The notes under the pieces are model-generated. The model saw only the letters and a program-made list of their open reading frames with translations. It ran no database searches and was not told the DNA's origin. The translations under genes were made by a program, and so were the position numbers. Of a DNA stretch of 64,000 nucleotides, positions 40,350-49,016 are shown piece by piece. The DNA is taken from positions 1,533,501 through 1,597,500 of the forward strand of contig NZ_CP107968.1 of the NCBI RefSeq assembly GCF_036084755.1. The letters run 5' to 3'. The DNA is from Streptomyces sp. NBC_00370. Lineage in GTDB: Bacteria > Actinomycetota > Actinomycetes > Streptomycetales > Streptomycetaceae. The first letter of the stretch is position 1. Each line of letters starts with the position of its first letter.

Positions 40350-40436
40350 GGCGTCATCATGGCAGTCGGCGTCAGGAGCGTCACACCGGTGGCACCTGTC
40401 GCAGCGATCGCGCCGCGTGCGGCGTGATCGCACCTG

Positions 40437-40973
40437 TCATGCCTGCGGGCAGGCACAGGCCAGCCGCCAGGCGAGGCTCCGCGTGTCGACCCCGGCTCGT
40501 TCGAGCACCTCGACCGCGCGGCAGGCGCGGTCGGCTGCGAGCGCGGCCAGCAGATCCAGCCCGCCCGCCTGCGGGTCACCGCGCCGCGCCGCGCGCTCCA
40601 GGGCGCCGTCCATCGCGGTCAGGGCGGCGGGCGACCAGCCGGCCACCGCAGGCCCCTGCTCCGTCACGACGGGCACGGCGCCCGAGTCCTCGACGGTGCC
40701 CTGCCAGCGCAGGCCGTAGCCGATGCTGCGCTGGACGAGATAGCCCAGCACCCGGGCGACCTGGGGTCCGCTGTCGAAGGCCTCGCGCACCTCGGGGTCC
40801 GACTCGACGAGCGAGTGCAGCAAATGGGCCGTGTCGATCTGCTGGTCCCCGTCGCGGTGCGCCCGTCTGCGCGCACCCGAGACCACCGAGGCCAGTTCCA
40901 CGGTGAGACGGGCGTCGATGTCGGAGTTGTTCGGTGCGGGCTGTCCTGGCACCTGCGGGGTAGGGCTTTGCAC
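40437..40973 (-). CDS. Clp N-terminal-domain protein
   Basis: 178 residues containing Clp R-type repeats: TVELASVVSGARRRAHRDGD, QQIDTAHLLHSLVESDPEVR and ALERAARRGDPQAGGLDLLA, LAADRACRAVEVLERAGVDT, like the substrate-binding N-domain of ClpA/ClpC but without any ATPase. Proteins of this type may act as adaptors or decoys for the Clp protease. The start is GTG 40973, with GAGG seven bases upstream. Confidence 0.82.
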   Translation of the reverse strand: MQSPTPQVPGQPAPNNSDIDARLTVELASVVSGARRRAHRDGDQQIDTAHLLHSLVESDPEVREAFDSGPQVARVLGYLVQRSIGYGLRWQGTVEDSGAVPVVTEQGPAVAGWSPAALTAMDGALERAARRGDPQAGGLDLLAALAADRACRAVEVLERAGVDTRSLAWRLACACPQA

Positions 40974-41198
40974 ACTCCCACCTCATCAGTCGCACATAAT
41001 TGCCGCATCCCCGCCGGGAAGCATTCGCCGGTCCCACCGAAGGTGGGCACAGACATGCGGCTTCTCCTCCTTACGAAGGAGATCGCCCCACTCCTCCCGG
41101 AGGGGAGGCGAGCCGCCTTGCCATCCGCAACCGTCACGGAGCGCGCACGCGTCGCAACGTACGACGACCGAGACCCGTTGCCGCAGGGAGGGCGCCCG

Positions 41199-41393
41199 AT
41201 GTACTGGATGGTGGCCCTGCTCGCCGAGGACGGGCTGCAGTACGTCTACCGCGTGTACGCACCGGCGGAGGCGCTGCGGGGCGATGTGTTCTGGGCGGCT
41301 TTCCTCTGTCATGACGAGGGCCCGCACCCACGGGCGTCCGACTGGTTCGACTCGGCGGTGTTCTGGCGGCTGCGGACGGCCGACCGCACCTGA
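41199..41393 (+). CDS. small conserved-looking hypothetical protein
   Basis: 64 residues from ATG 41199, seven bases after GGGAGG. The sequence is aromatic-rich (MYWMVALLAEDGLQYVYRVY, then VFWAAFLCHDEGPHPRASDW). An in-frame ATG at 41055 would add 48 residues, but those codons have poorer third-position GC and two short hairpins (CTCCTT/AAGGAG near 41075), so they look like leader. I do not recognise the family. A strong terminator follows directly. Confidence 0.6.
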   Translation: MYWMVALLAEDGLQYVYRVYAPAEALRGDVFWAAFLCHDEGPHPRASDWFDSAVFWRLRTADRT

Positions 41394-41400
41394 CAAAGAA

Positions 41401-41438
41401 AAGGGCCTGTCCGGCGGATCAAGGCCGGACAGGCCCTT
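41401..41438. terminator. bidirectional intrinsic terminator
   Basis: AAGGGCCTGTCCGGC (41401-41415) and its exact complement (41424-41438) form a 15-bp perfect stem with an 8-nt loop. It sits between the small hypothetical gene and the convergent PadR gene. Confidence 0.85.
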
Positions 41439-41475
41439 CACACTCACTCATCTCAGCCATGACGACGGCCGACGA

Positions 41476-42087
41476 TCACTCGTCGTCGCCGGCAAGGATC
41501 AGATAGAGCTTCTTCCGTGCTTCGTTGGTGACGGCGAGCGCCTTCTGGCGCTGCTCGGGCGTGCCGGTCTTCCAGACCTGCCCGAACGCCTCCATCAGGC
41601 CGAAGCCCGCCTGGCGGATCTCGTTGATCGACTCCCAGTCGACTCCACGGCCCGCCTCTTCCCAGGGGGCCTCGGGGCCGGACTCGGCCTCCGTACGCCC
41701 CGATTCGGTCAGCGTGAACAGCTTCTTGCCGCCCTCGCTCTGACTGGTGATATGACCCTCGTCCTCCAGCAGCTGGAGCGTCGGATACACCGAGCCGGGG
41801 CTGGGGCGCCAGGCCCCGCCGCTGCGCTCGCCGATCTCCTGGATCATCTCGTAGCCGTGCATCGGCCGGTCCTTCAGCAGCGCCAGGATCGAGGCGCGTA
41901 CGTCACCGCGTCGCGCCCGTCCCCTGCCACCGCCGCCACGACCGCGTCCGCCGCCTCCGAAAGGTCCGCCGAAGGGCGGGCCGAACGGGCCGAAGGCCCC
42001 GCGCCGCCCTTCGAAGCCGCCCCTGCCGTGCTGGCCGGGTCCGCAGTGACCCGCTTCGGGTCCGTGCTCATGTCCGTGTGAACGCAT
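41476..42087 (-). CDS. PadR-family transcriptional regulator with His/Gly-rich head
   Basis: 203 residues. A low-complexity N-terminus (HGHEHGPEAGHCGPGQHGRG, then Gly/Phe/Arg repeats up to about 60) precedes the PadR winged helix: ASILALLKDRPMHGYEMIQE, SPGSVYPTLQLLEDEGHITS and EGGKKLFTLTESGR. A helical dimerisation tail with WKTGTPEQRQKALAVTNEAR follows. The His-rich head could bind metal ions, as in nickel- or iron-responsive PadR proteins such as YqjI (inference). The protein probably binds the palindromes in its own promoter region, facing the PhzF-like gene. Confidence 0.9.
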   Translation of the reverse strand: MRSHGHEHGPEAGHCGPGQHGRGGFEGRRGAFGPFGPPFGGPFGGGGRGRGGGGRGRARRGDVRASILALLKDRPMHGYEMIQEIGERSGGAWRPSPGSVYPTLQLLEDEGHITSQSEGGKKLFTLTESGRTEAESGPEAPWEEAGRGVDWESINEIRQAGFGLMEAFGQVWKTGTPEQRQKALAVTNEARKKLYLILAGDDE

Positions 42088-42113
42088 GACTGCGCTCCTC
42101 TCTTCTTAGACTT

Positions 42114-42149
42114 ATCGCGAATCTGTCGCGATGGCTCAACGATATATCG
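42114..42149. promoter_or_regulatory. two palindromes in the PadR/PhzF-like divergent region
   Basis: ATCGCGA-5-TCGCGAT (42114-42132) and CGATATATCG (42140-42149) are perfect palindromes eight bases apart, 27-62 bases upstream of the PadR start. ATAT- and CGCGA-type palindromes are typical PadR sites, so autoregulation is likely. Confidence 0.55.
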
Positions 42150-42247
42150 GAACGCATCGCTTGGCAAACAGCTGCCGGAACTTTTCCGGGCCGCCACCCG
42201 CGTATTGGCCTTGGCCTGTGGCTTCGCGCGCCGCCTACGCTCGGCGG

Positions 42248-43078
42248 ATGCAGATTCGAATCGTCGACGCCTTCACCGACCGGCCCTTCGCGGGCAACCC
42301 CGCAGGGGTGCTCCTCCTGGACTCCGACGGCTTCCCGGCCGACAGCTGGCTGCAGCAGGTCGCGACCGAGGTGCATCTCTCGGAGACGGCGTTCGCCCAC
42401 CCGCTGCCGCCCGGCGGACCCGCCGACTGGGCGCTGCGCTGGTTCACCCCCAGCACCGAGGTGGACATGTGCGGCCATGCCACGCTCGCCACCGCGCATG
42501 TCCTGCACACCACGGGCCGCACGAACGGCGCCGTACGGTTCGCCGCCCGGCCCGGAGTCCTCGGCGCCGCCGCGCACGACGACGGCACGATCACACTCGA
42601 CTTCCCGACCTCACCGCTGACGGCGGTGGCCGCTCCCGACGGGCTCGCGGAGGCCCTGGGCGCCGATCCCGTCTCGGTGCACGACACCTCGGAGCACATC
42701 GGGGACCTGCTGGTCGAGGTGGCGGACGAGCGGACGGTACGCGCGCTCGCCCCGCACTCCCCCGACCTGATGCGGCAGAGCCGGCGCGGCATCATCGCCA
42801 CAGCGGCGGCCGAGGATCCCGGCCGCGGCTACGACTTCGTCTCGCGCTGTTTCTTCCCCGGTGTGGGGATCGACGAGGATCCCGTGACGGGCAGCGCGCA
42901 CACGGCGCTCGCCCCCTTCTGGTCGGCCCGGTTCGGCCGCGACGAACTGACCGGACTGCAGGCGTCCGCCCGCACCGGACTCGTCCGTACGGCGCTGCGC
43001 GGCGAACGGACCCTGCTCACCGGCAGCGCCGTGACGGTCATCGAAGGAGAACTGTTCAGCTCCCCGCCCGGCCGCTAA
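42248..43078 (+). CDS. PhzF-family isomerase
   Basis: 276 residues of the PhzF/diaminopimelate-epimerase fold: QIRIVDAFTDRPFAGNPAGV, with the NPAGV catalytic-loop motif, SETAFAHPL, TPSTEVDMCGHATLATAHVL and GIDEDPVTGSAHTALAPFW. All characteristic family motifs are present, so an active isomerase is expected; substrates range from phenazine precursors to unknown acids. No other phenazine genes are nearby. It is divergent from PadR, and its stop overlaps the CPBP protease stop. Confidence 0.9.
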   Translation: MQIRIVDAFTDRPFAGNPAGVLLLDSDGFPADSWLQQVATEVHLSETAFAHPLPPGGPADWALRWFTPSTEVDMCGHATLATAHVLHTTGRTNGAVRFAARPGVLGAAAHDDGTITLDFPTSPLTAVAAPDGLAEALGADPVSVHDTSEHIGDLLVEVADERTVRALAPHSPDLMRQSRRGIIATAAAEDPGRGYDFVSRCFFPGVGIDEDPVTGSAHTALAPFWSARFGRDELTGLQASARTGLVRTALRGERTLLTGSAVTVIEGELFSSPPGR

Positions 43079-43875
43079 CCCGTCGGCAGCCAGCCGACCT
43101 TGCCCGCCAGCAGCGCGAAGCCGACGAACGCCCCGATGTCGAGCAGCGAGTGGGCCGCGACCAGCGGTCCCACCCGCCCCCAGCGCCGGTACAGATAGAC
43201 GAAGACCACGCCCATCGCCATGTTGCCGAGGAAGCCCCCGACGCCCTGGTACAGGTGGTACGAGCCGCGCAGCACCGAACTCGCCACCAGGGCCGCCATC
43301 GGCGACCAGCCGAGCTGGCCGAGCCTGCGCAGCAGATACCCGACGACGATGACCTCCTCCAGGACGGCGTTCTGCACGGCGGAGAGGATCAGCACGGGGA
43401 ACTTCCACCACACGTCCGGCAGTGACTCCGGTACGACGGTCAGGTTGAAGCCCAGGTTCTGCACCACCAGGTAGAACGCGAGCCCGATGCTGCCGATCCC
43501 GGCGGCGATCAGCACACCGCGGCCGAGGTCCGACCGCGGCCGCAGCCGGTCGAAGCCGATGGCGCGCAGGCTGCTGCCCTCCCGCAGCAGCAGATGCGCG
43601 ACAAGCGCGACGGGCACCAGCGCCGTGGCGATACCGAACAACTGCCAGGCGAGATCCAGCCAGGGCCGCCCGGGTGCGGCCGACGCGTTGAGCGTGGCCT
43701 GCTGGTGTTTCAGCGCCTGGCTGTTCGTCACCGAGCCGACAAAACTGATCAGCGCCGATACACCGCTTGCACCGAGCGAGAGCGCCAGTACGAGCACCGT
43801 CTCGGACCGGAAGATCTTCCGTGAGGGGTCCTCCTCGGGAAAAGAACCGGCCACGCTCCCGGCGTCTGTCTGCAC
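43075..43875 (-). CDS. CPBP-family intramembrane metalloprotease
   Basis: 266 residues with about seven membrane segments. The Abi/CPBP motifs are VLEEVIVVGYLLRRL (tandem Glu), RGSYHLYQG (His) and AHSLLDIG, which together form the expected intramembrane active site. Family members cleave membrane proteins or handle prenylated and peptide substrates, sometimes in bacteriocin immunity. The gene is convergent with PhzF (4-bp overlap) and divergent from the SBP-VWA gene. Confidence 0.87.
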   Translation of the reverse strand: MQTDAGSVAGSFPEEDPSRKIFRSETVLVLALSLGASGVSALISFVGSVTNSQALKHQQATLNASAAPGRPWLDLAWQLFGIATALVPVALVAHLLLREGSSLRAIGFDRLRPRSDLGRGVLIAAGIGSIGLAFYLVVQNLGFNLTVVPESLPDVWWKFPVLILSAVQNAVLEEVIVVGYLLRRLGQLGWSPMAALVASSVLRGSYHLYQGVGGFLGNMAMGVVFVYLYRRWGRVGPLVAAHSLLDIGAFVGFALLAGKVGWLPTG

Positions 43876-44038
43876 TCCTGCCTCCAGTTGTTCATTCCCG
43901 CCTCATGCCACTCGCCGTGCCACTAGGGTCTCGAATACAGGTACGAAGATCGCGCACGACAGGCCGGGGGACGGACGCCGTTCGACGGCGAGGTCCCCCT
44001 TCTCCCTTGTTCACCCTTCACGGAGGGGCACCACCGCT

Positions 44039-45808
44039 ATGGGACGTCACAGCTTGCCCGACGAGCCTGTGAGGAACGCCGCCAGGGACCGTCCGCCGCG
44101 CCGCCGAGGTGTGGTGGTCACCACCATCCTCGTCCTGGTGGTGGCCGCGGGCGCCGGGGTGGCGGCCCAGGCGGGACTGCTCTCCCGCTCGGGGCCCTGC
44201 GCAGGTGATCCGGTACGGGTGGATCTGGTGGCCTCTCCCGACATCGCGCCCGTGCTGCGTACCATCGCCGACCGGGCCCGGCGGGACAAGGTCACCACGG
44301 ACGGACACTGTCTCGACGTCCAGGTCGCCGCGCGGGAGAGCTTCAAGGTCGCGGCCTCCCTCTCCGACGGAACCACCGACCCCGACTACCAGATCTGGGT
44401 GCCCGACTCGTCGCTCTGGACGGACCGGGCCCGGGGCAAGGGCAACGGCGTCCCGCTCACCCCCGCCGGCAATGTGGCCAGCTCCCCCGTCACGGTCGGC
44501 GCCGTCCCCACGGCCGCTGCCTCGCTGGGCTGGCCCAACAAGAAGTACAGCTGGGCCGAGCTGACGGCGGCGACGACCGCCACCGACAAGGTACGTCTCG
44601 GCACCGCCGACCCGGCCCGCAGCGCCACCGGCCTCCTCGCGCTCGCCAGCATCGCCACGTCGGCCCAGGCTTCCGGCGCGGGCAGCGACACCCAGGTCGC
44701 CGCCACGGCCAAGCTCCTCGCGCAGCGCGCCTCCGACTCCGACACCCAGGTGCTGCAGACCCTCGCGCAGGACGACTCCGGTACCGAGACGGGCAATCCG
44801 CGCCGTAACGAGGCGGTGCTGCTGTCCGAGCAGGCGGCGTTCGCCCACAACTCCGACGGCGGCGGCGCGTCGAATCTCGACCTCTTCTATCCGACGGACG
44901 CCACCCCGGCGCTGGACTACCCGTTCAACCTGGTCGACGACAGCGAGCTGACCACGGACCAGGGCAGGGCGGCGCTGCGCTTCATGACCCTGCTCAGTCA
45001 GAGCGCCGCGCTGCACACCCTCCAGGACCACGGCTTCCGGGCCGCCGACACCCCGCTGAAGGCGGCCATGGTGCGCACGGCCGGCGGCCGGGCCCCGCAG
45101 CCGTACGCGTCGAGCGACGCGCCCCCGCCCACGGACGACGCGGTGCAGCAGACACTCGGTCTGTGGACCATCACCGTGCAGAGCGCCCGGCTGACGGTGG
45201 TCGTGGACGCCTCCGGGTCGATGGCGGATCCGGTGCCCGGCCGCAAGGGTCAGTCCAGGATGGATGTCACCAAGGGGTCGCTGCTCCAGGCCCTCGCCCA
45301 GTTCACGCCGCAGGACGAGGTCGGGCTGTGGGAGTTCGCCACCAAGCTCGACGGTGCCAAGGACTACCGCGAGCTTGAGCCGACGGCCCGGCTCGGTGAG
45401 TCGGCGCCGGGCGGCGGCACCCACCGCGAGCGGCTGGCCGCCGCCTTCGCTTCACTCAAGCCGGTGCCGGACGGCTCGACGGGGCTGTACGACACGACGC
45501 TGGCCGCCTACCAGAAGGCCCAGTCGACCTATGTGAGCGGCAAGTTCAACGCGCTCGTCGTCCTCACGGACGGCACCAACCAGGACGACCACAGCATTTC
45601 CCGCGGCGCCCTGATCAACCGGCTCAGGACGCTCGCCGACCCCCGGCGCCCGGTGCCGATGATCGGGATCGCGGTGGGGCCCGACGCCGACCGCACCGAG
45701 GTCGACCAGATCGCCAAGGCAACCGGCGGCGCCGGCTACGAGGTGAGCGATCCGGCCGACATCCAGGCGGTGATCCTGAAGGCGGTCATGACGGTCGGCC
45801 AGTCCTGA
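44039..45808 (+). CDS. membrane-anchored substrate-binding/VWA domain fusion protein
   Basis: 589 residues. A single N-terminal helix (VVVTTILVLVVAAGAGVAAQ, about 24-43) places the bulk outside the cell. The central part resembles a solute-binding protein (VDLVASPDIAPVLRTIADRA, DPDYQIWVPDSSLW, TPAGNVASSPVTVG). The C-terminal half is a von Willebrand A domain with the MIDAS motif DASGS in LTVVVDASGSMADP, plus DGSTGLYDT and VVLTDGTNQDD. Such proteins may bind a ligand and a metal-dependent partner at the envelope. ATG 44039 lies downstream of GGAGG. The stop codon falls within a run of 13-bp repeats. Confidence 0.85.
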   Translation: MGRHSLPDEPVRNAARDRPPRRRGVVVTTILVLVVAAGAGVAAQAGLLSRSGPCAGDPVRVDLVASPDIAPVLRTIADRARRDKVTTDGHCLDVQVAARESFKVAASLSDGTTDPDYQIWVPDSSLWTDRARGKGNGVPLTPAGNVASSPVTVGAVPTAAASLGWPNKKYSWAELTAATTATDKVRLGTADPARSATGLLALASIATSAQASGAGSDTQVAATAKLLAQRASDSDTQVLQTLAQDDSGTETGNPRRNEAVLLSEQAAFAHNSDGGGASNLDLFYPTDATPALDYPFNLVDDSELTTDQGRAALRFMTLLSQSAALHTLQDHGFRAADTPLKAAMVRTAGGRAPQPYASSDAPPPTDDAVQQTLGLWTITVQSARLTVVVDASGSMADPVPGRKGQSRMDVTKGSLLQALAQFTPQDEVGLWEFATKLDGAKDYRELEPTARLGESAPGGGTHRERLAAAFASLKPVPDGSTGLYDTTLAAYQKAQSTYVSGKFNALVVLTDGTNQDDHSISRGALINRLRTLADPRRPVPMIGIAVGPDADRTEVDQIAKATGGAGYEVSDPADIQAVILKAVMTVGQS

Positions 45809-45875
45809 CGGCCAGTCGTGACAGCCAGGCGTGACAGCCGGGCGTGACAGCCGGTCGTGACAGTCGGTCCTGACA
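45798..45875 (+). repeat. six tandem 13-bp repeats overlapping a stop codon
   Basis: Six head-to-tail units resembling GCCGGTCGTGACA start at 45798, 45811, 45824, 45837, 45850 and 45863. The first contains the TGA stop of the SBP-VWA gene. The last flows into a hairpin. Confidence 0.85.
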
Positions 45876-45890
45876 GTCGGGTCAGGACCG
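45865..45890. terminator. hairpin terminator after the SBP-VWA gene
   Basis: CGGTCCTGAC (45865-45874) pairs exactly with GTCAGGACCG (45881-45890) around a 6-nt loop. It lies between the convergent SBP-VWA and glutamate-cysteine-ligase-like genes. Confidence 0.75.
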
Positions 45891-45899
45891 GCACTCACC

Positions 45900-47408
45900 T
45901 CACGACTGGCCGGGGAAGCCGACCGGCCAGGTGTGCACCGGGTCCCCCTGGTGCATCAGCTCGCTGTAGCGGCGGGTGAGCGCGGCGAACGCCGCGTCCC
46001 GCTCCAGTCCGGCGTCCAGGGCCCGGTGGAAGGTGTCCACCTGCCATGAGGCGCCGTTCATCCGCCGCTTGCAGCGCTCGTCGATGATCCCGAGGTAGAG
46101 GTCCCGGTCGGCGGGCTCGATGTTCCACGCGTCGAGCCCGGCCGCCGCCAGCGGCAGCAGCTCGTCCCGTACCAGCTTCGCCACGGGTACCGAGGTGATG
46201 CCCGACGCCCGCCCGGGACGCGGCCAGGCCAGCTCCGCCTCGATGCCGTGGCGGCAGGCGGTGTCAAAGTTCTCGGCCGCCACCGAGAAGGGCAGCTGCT
46301 CCCACACCGGCCGCTCGTCCTCCGCCAGCGCCCGCACCAGGCCGTAGTAGAAGGCCGTGTTGGCGATGACGTCGGCGACCGTGGGCCCGGCCGGCAGGAC
46401 GCGGTTCTCGACCCGCAGGTGCGGCACGCCGTCGGCGACCTCGTACACCGGCCGGTTCCACCGGTAGACGGTGCCGTTATGCAGGGCCAGCTCCTGGAGG
46501 TCGGGGATGCCGCCCTCGTCGAGCACCCGCAGCGGGTCCTCCTCCGAACAGATCGGCAGCAGCGCCGGGTAATAGCGCAGATTCTCCTCGAACAGGTCGT
46601 AAGCGGAATCGATCCAGCGCTCCCCGAACCAGGTCCTCGGCCGGACGCCCTGCGCGGTCAGCTCGGGCGGCCTGACGTCGGTCGCCTGCTGGAACAGCGG
46701 CGGCCTGGACTCCCGCCACAGCTCCTTGCCGAACAGGAACGGCGAGTTGGCGCCGAGGGCGACCTGTACGGCCGCGACGCACTGCGCGGCGTTCCAGACG
46801 TCGGCGAAACGCTCCTGCGTCACTTGCAGATGCAGTTGTACGGAGGTGCAGGCGGCCTCCGGCGCAATCGACGCCGACGTGCAGACCAGCCGCTCCACGC
46901 CGTCGATGTCGAGGGTGAAATCCTCGCCCCTGGCGGCGACCATCTGTTCGTTCAACAAGGTGTAGCGGTCGACGTCCGACAGATTCGCCGAGACGACGTC
47001 CTTACCCGCCAGCGTCGGAAGAATTCCGATCATCACGATGCCGGCGTCGACCTCGTTGGCTTTGCGGTGGGCATATCCAAGGCCGGCCCGCAGTTCCTCG
47101 GCGAGCTGATCCAGAACCCGCCCGTCCAGACGATGCGGAGCGATATTTACTTCCAGGTTGAACATTCCCAGTTCGGTCTGGAAATCCTCGCTCGCGATGC
47201 GCTTCAGCACCTCCGCATTCATCATGCGGGGCATCCCGTCGGATCCGGCCAGATTCAGTTCGATCTCCAGGCCCATCAGATTCCTGGGCCGGTCGAACCG
47301 CTCCTCGGCCAGCAGCCGTCCCAGCGCCGCGAGGCACTGCTGCGACTTCCGCCGGTACTTCTGGCGGTCGGACAGGCCACCACCGTCCGCAACGACCTTC
47401 TCACCCAT
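45900..47408 (-). CDS. glutamate-cysteine ligase family enzyme (carboxylate-amine ligase)
   Basis: 502 residues. ATG 47408 follows GGAGG by seven bases. Family signs include MGLEIELNLAGSDG near the start (Glu ligands for ATP-metal binding), FNLEVNIAPHRLDG, STSV-like VQLHLQVTQERFADVWNAAQ and GANSPFLFGKELWRESR. LRVENRVLPAGPTVADVIAN is the conserved Arg/Glu-containing segment. It should join glutamate to an amine, classically cysteine. Because actinomycetes rely on mycothiol, the product may be gamma-glutamylcysteine for ergothioneine or something else; no egt neighbours are seen. Confidence 0.86.
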   Translation of the reverse strand: MGEKVVADGGGLSDRQKYRRKSQQCLAALGRLLAEERFDRPRNLMGLEIELNLAGSDGMPRMMNAEVLKRIASEDFQTELGMFNLEVNIAPHRLDGRVLDQLAEELRAGLGYAHRKANEVDAGIVMIGILPTLAGKDVVSANLSDVDRYTLLNEQMVAARGEDFTLDIDGVERLVCTSASIAPEAACTSVQLHLQVTQERFADVWNAAQCVAAVQVALGANSPFLFGKELWRESRPPLFQQATDVRPPELTAQGVRPRTWFGERWIDSAYDLFEENLRYYPALLPICSEEDPLRVLDEGGIPDLQELALHNGTVYRWNRPVYEVADGVPHLRVENRVLPAGPTVADVIANTAFYYGLVRALAEDERPVWEQLPFSVAAENFDTACRHGIEAELAWPRPGRASGITSVPVAKLVRDELLPLAAAGLDAWNIEPADRDLYLGIIDERCKRRMNGASWQVDTFHRALDAGLERDAAFAALTRRYSELMHQGDPVHTWPVGFPGQS

Positions 47409-47932
47409 CGAGTGTCCTCCCCGAGTGACCGGCCGGTCGGCCCGTACTCATGTCACGGTCGATAATGCCCCCGGACGGTGATCCGTAACGTCCCGTTCAC
47501 CGGGTACGCCAGGTAGAGTGGTGAGAACGGTCGTACGGCACATTCCTTTGGCATGCCCATTGGTATGTGACTGACAAGACACCGGCTCTTCTGCGGACAC
47601 CGCCCGGTCGGGCACGGAATCGCCAACGAGTTTCGGCCGACCGCGCAGCCGGTATCGGCCCAGGCCAGACGGCCGCGTTCACGATTTATCTGCGGGAACT
47701 CCGCACAAGTTGGACCGAATAACGCCTTGCCGCAATATCTACGACAGCTAGAAGAAACACCGCGTGAACACGCGTCGTATAAACTGCCGAACGAGGCGGA
47801 GAGTCGGCGCCCGGCCACGTGGCCCTTGGCTCCTCCTCTGACCTCGTCTGCCGACAGCGACGTCCGCACCCGCACGCACCGCCCCCGTATGCCCACGTTT
47901 CACCCTGTCTCCTGAGTGAGAGGCAACCCACC
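47409..47932. other. 524-bp non-coding stretch
   Basis: No frame here has both a credible start and sustained codon bias. It should hold the promoters of the ligase gene (leftward) and of the next gene (rightward); TATAAACT near 47779 is a possible -10-like sequence. The lower GC content suggests regulatory DNA or decayed coding sequence. Confidence 0.5.
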
Positions 47933-48526
47933 ATGCCGCTGCATGTCCCCCCGGCTCCCGCGCCCGCCCTGCGCAGCGTTCTCGCGGCCCTCGGTTCACC
48001 TACCGCCGTCCGTGAAGCACGCACGCCCGCTCTGCAGTCCGTCCAGGGACAGCTGAGCGCCGAGTTCCCCCTGCCCGTTCATGTGCTGGACCGGGTCTCC
48101 CCGGCCGGCAGCACCCCGAGGACCCGGTTGACCGGCTGGCGGTTCCTGATCCGCAGCGCCGAGCGCGCCGTGGCTGCGGCGGACACGATGCTCACCCCCG
48201 ACGGCTGGGCCTTCTCGCGGTTCTTCGAAGGCCCCTACGTCCCCTCGACCGAGCGCGCGCTGCGCCAGGCCGAGACACTGAGTGCCTCGTATCAGCCACG
48301 GCTGCTCTCCGTACCCGAGCTGTACATGCTCACGCTGTGGCTGCACGAGGACACGGACGCGGACGCGTCGGAGGGCTCGCCCGCCCCCGCCGACCTGCTG
48401 GTGCCGCTGGCGCCCGCGCCGCCCGGTATCGCCTCGCACCTCCCGCACCGCGTCTCCGAGCTGCTGCCGATGATCGGTCTGCGGCTCGCGCCGAAGCCGG
48501 CCTCACTCGTCCGGACCCCCGCCTGA
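47933..48526 (+). CDS. conserved-type hypothetical protein
   Basis: 197 residues from ATG 47933, nine bases after GAGAGG; in-frame sequence upstream is not protein-like. It has Pro/Ala-rich ends and a central globular part (WRFLIRSAERAVAAADTMLT, then GWAFSRFFEGPYVPSTERAL, PELYMLTLWLHEDTDADASE). There is no signal peptide or membrane helix. I do not recognise a named domain. It stands alone as a monocistronic gene, and its codon use is normal for the genome. Confidence 0.75.
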   Translation: MPLHVPPAPAPALRSVLAALGSPTAVREARTPALQSVQGQLSAEFPLPVHVLDRVSPAGSTPRTRLTGWRFLIRSAERAVAAADTMLTPDGWAFSRFFEGPYVPSTERALRQAETLSASYQPRLLSVPELYMLTLWLHEDTDADASEGSPAPADLLVPLAPAPPGIASHLPHRVSELLPMIGLRLAPKPASLVRTPA

Positions 48527-48793
48527 CCTGCGTCGCGACCGCCGTCCCCGCGCCCCGTTGCCCTCCGGCCACGGGGCGCGCCGCATGCCGTGACGAACGG
48601 TCCCGGAGGATGGCCGAGTTGAGCTGAACCGCCCGGCACGGAGCGACGTCATTACTCAACACAAAGTGCTGCCGTGAAATACCTGCGGATCGGCGTCCGT
48701 GGGGCAACACTGGGACCGACAACAGATACGGGGGCGGCCGTGAGCGCATCGAGCCGCAGGACAGTCACTACGACGCAGCGAAAGAACCTACCC

Positions 48794-49000
48794 ATGTGCC
48801 AGCATCAACCAGCCTGCCCGACAGCCGACTCAGCCGACCGGGAGGCCGCCCGACTGATGGCGAGCCACCCCGAGCAGGGCTGGAGTCTGCTGTGCAACGG
48901 CATCCTGCTCTTCGAGGACACCGGTGAACTGCTGCCGGACGGCAAGATCATCGCTCCCCACCGGCCGCTCCGCTCCGAGCAGGTGGTGACGGCAGCCTGA
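48794..49000 (+). CDS. DUF5999 family small protein
   Basis: 68 residues from ATG 48794, the start of the domain itself; a longer frame from 48674 adds unlikely sequence. The sequence CQHQPACPTADSADREAARL followed by QGWSLLCNGILLFEDTGELL and PDGKIIAPHRP is typical of this actinomycete-specific family. Cys/His residues at the N-terminus could bind metal. The function is unknown. A terminator hairpin follows. Confidence 0.85.
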   Translation: MCQHQPACPTADSADREAARLMASHPEQGWSLLCNGILLFEDTGELLPDGKIIAPHRPLRSEQVVTAA

Positions 49001-49016
49001 TGCCGTCGGTATGACT

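Noticed and set aside
42248..43078. Phenazine biosynthesis gene cluster
   Set aside because: Only a PhzF-family isomerase is present; no other phz genes occur in the window.
45798..45875. CRISPR-like array
   Set aside because: Units are 13 bp, head-to-tail without spacers and without cas genes nearby; this is a minisatellite.
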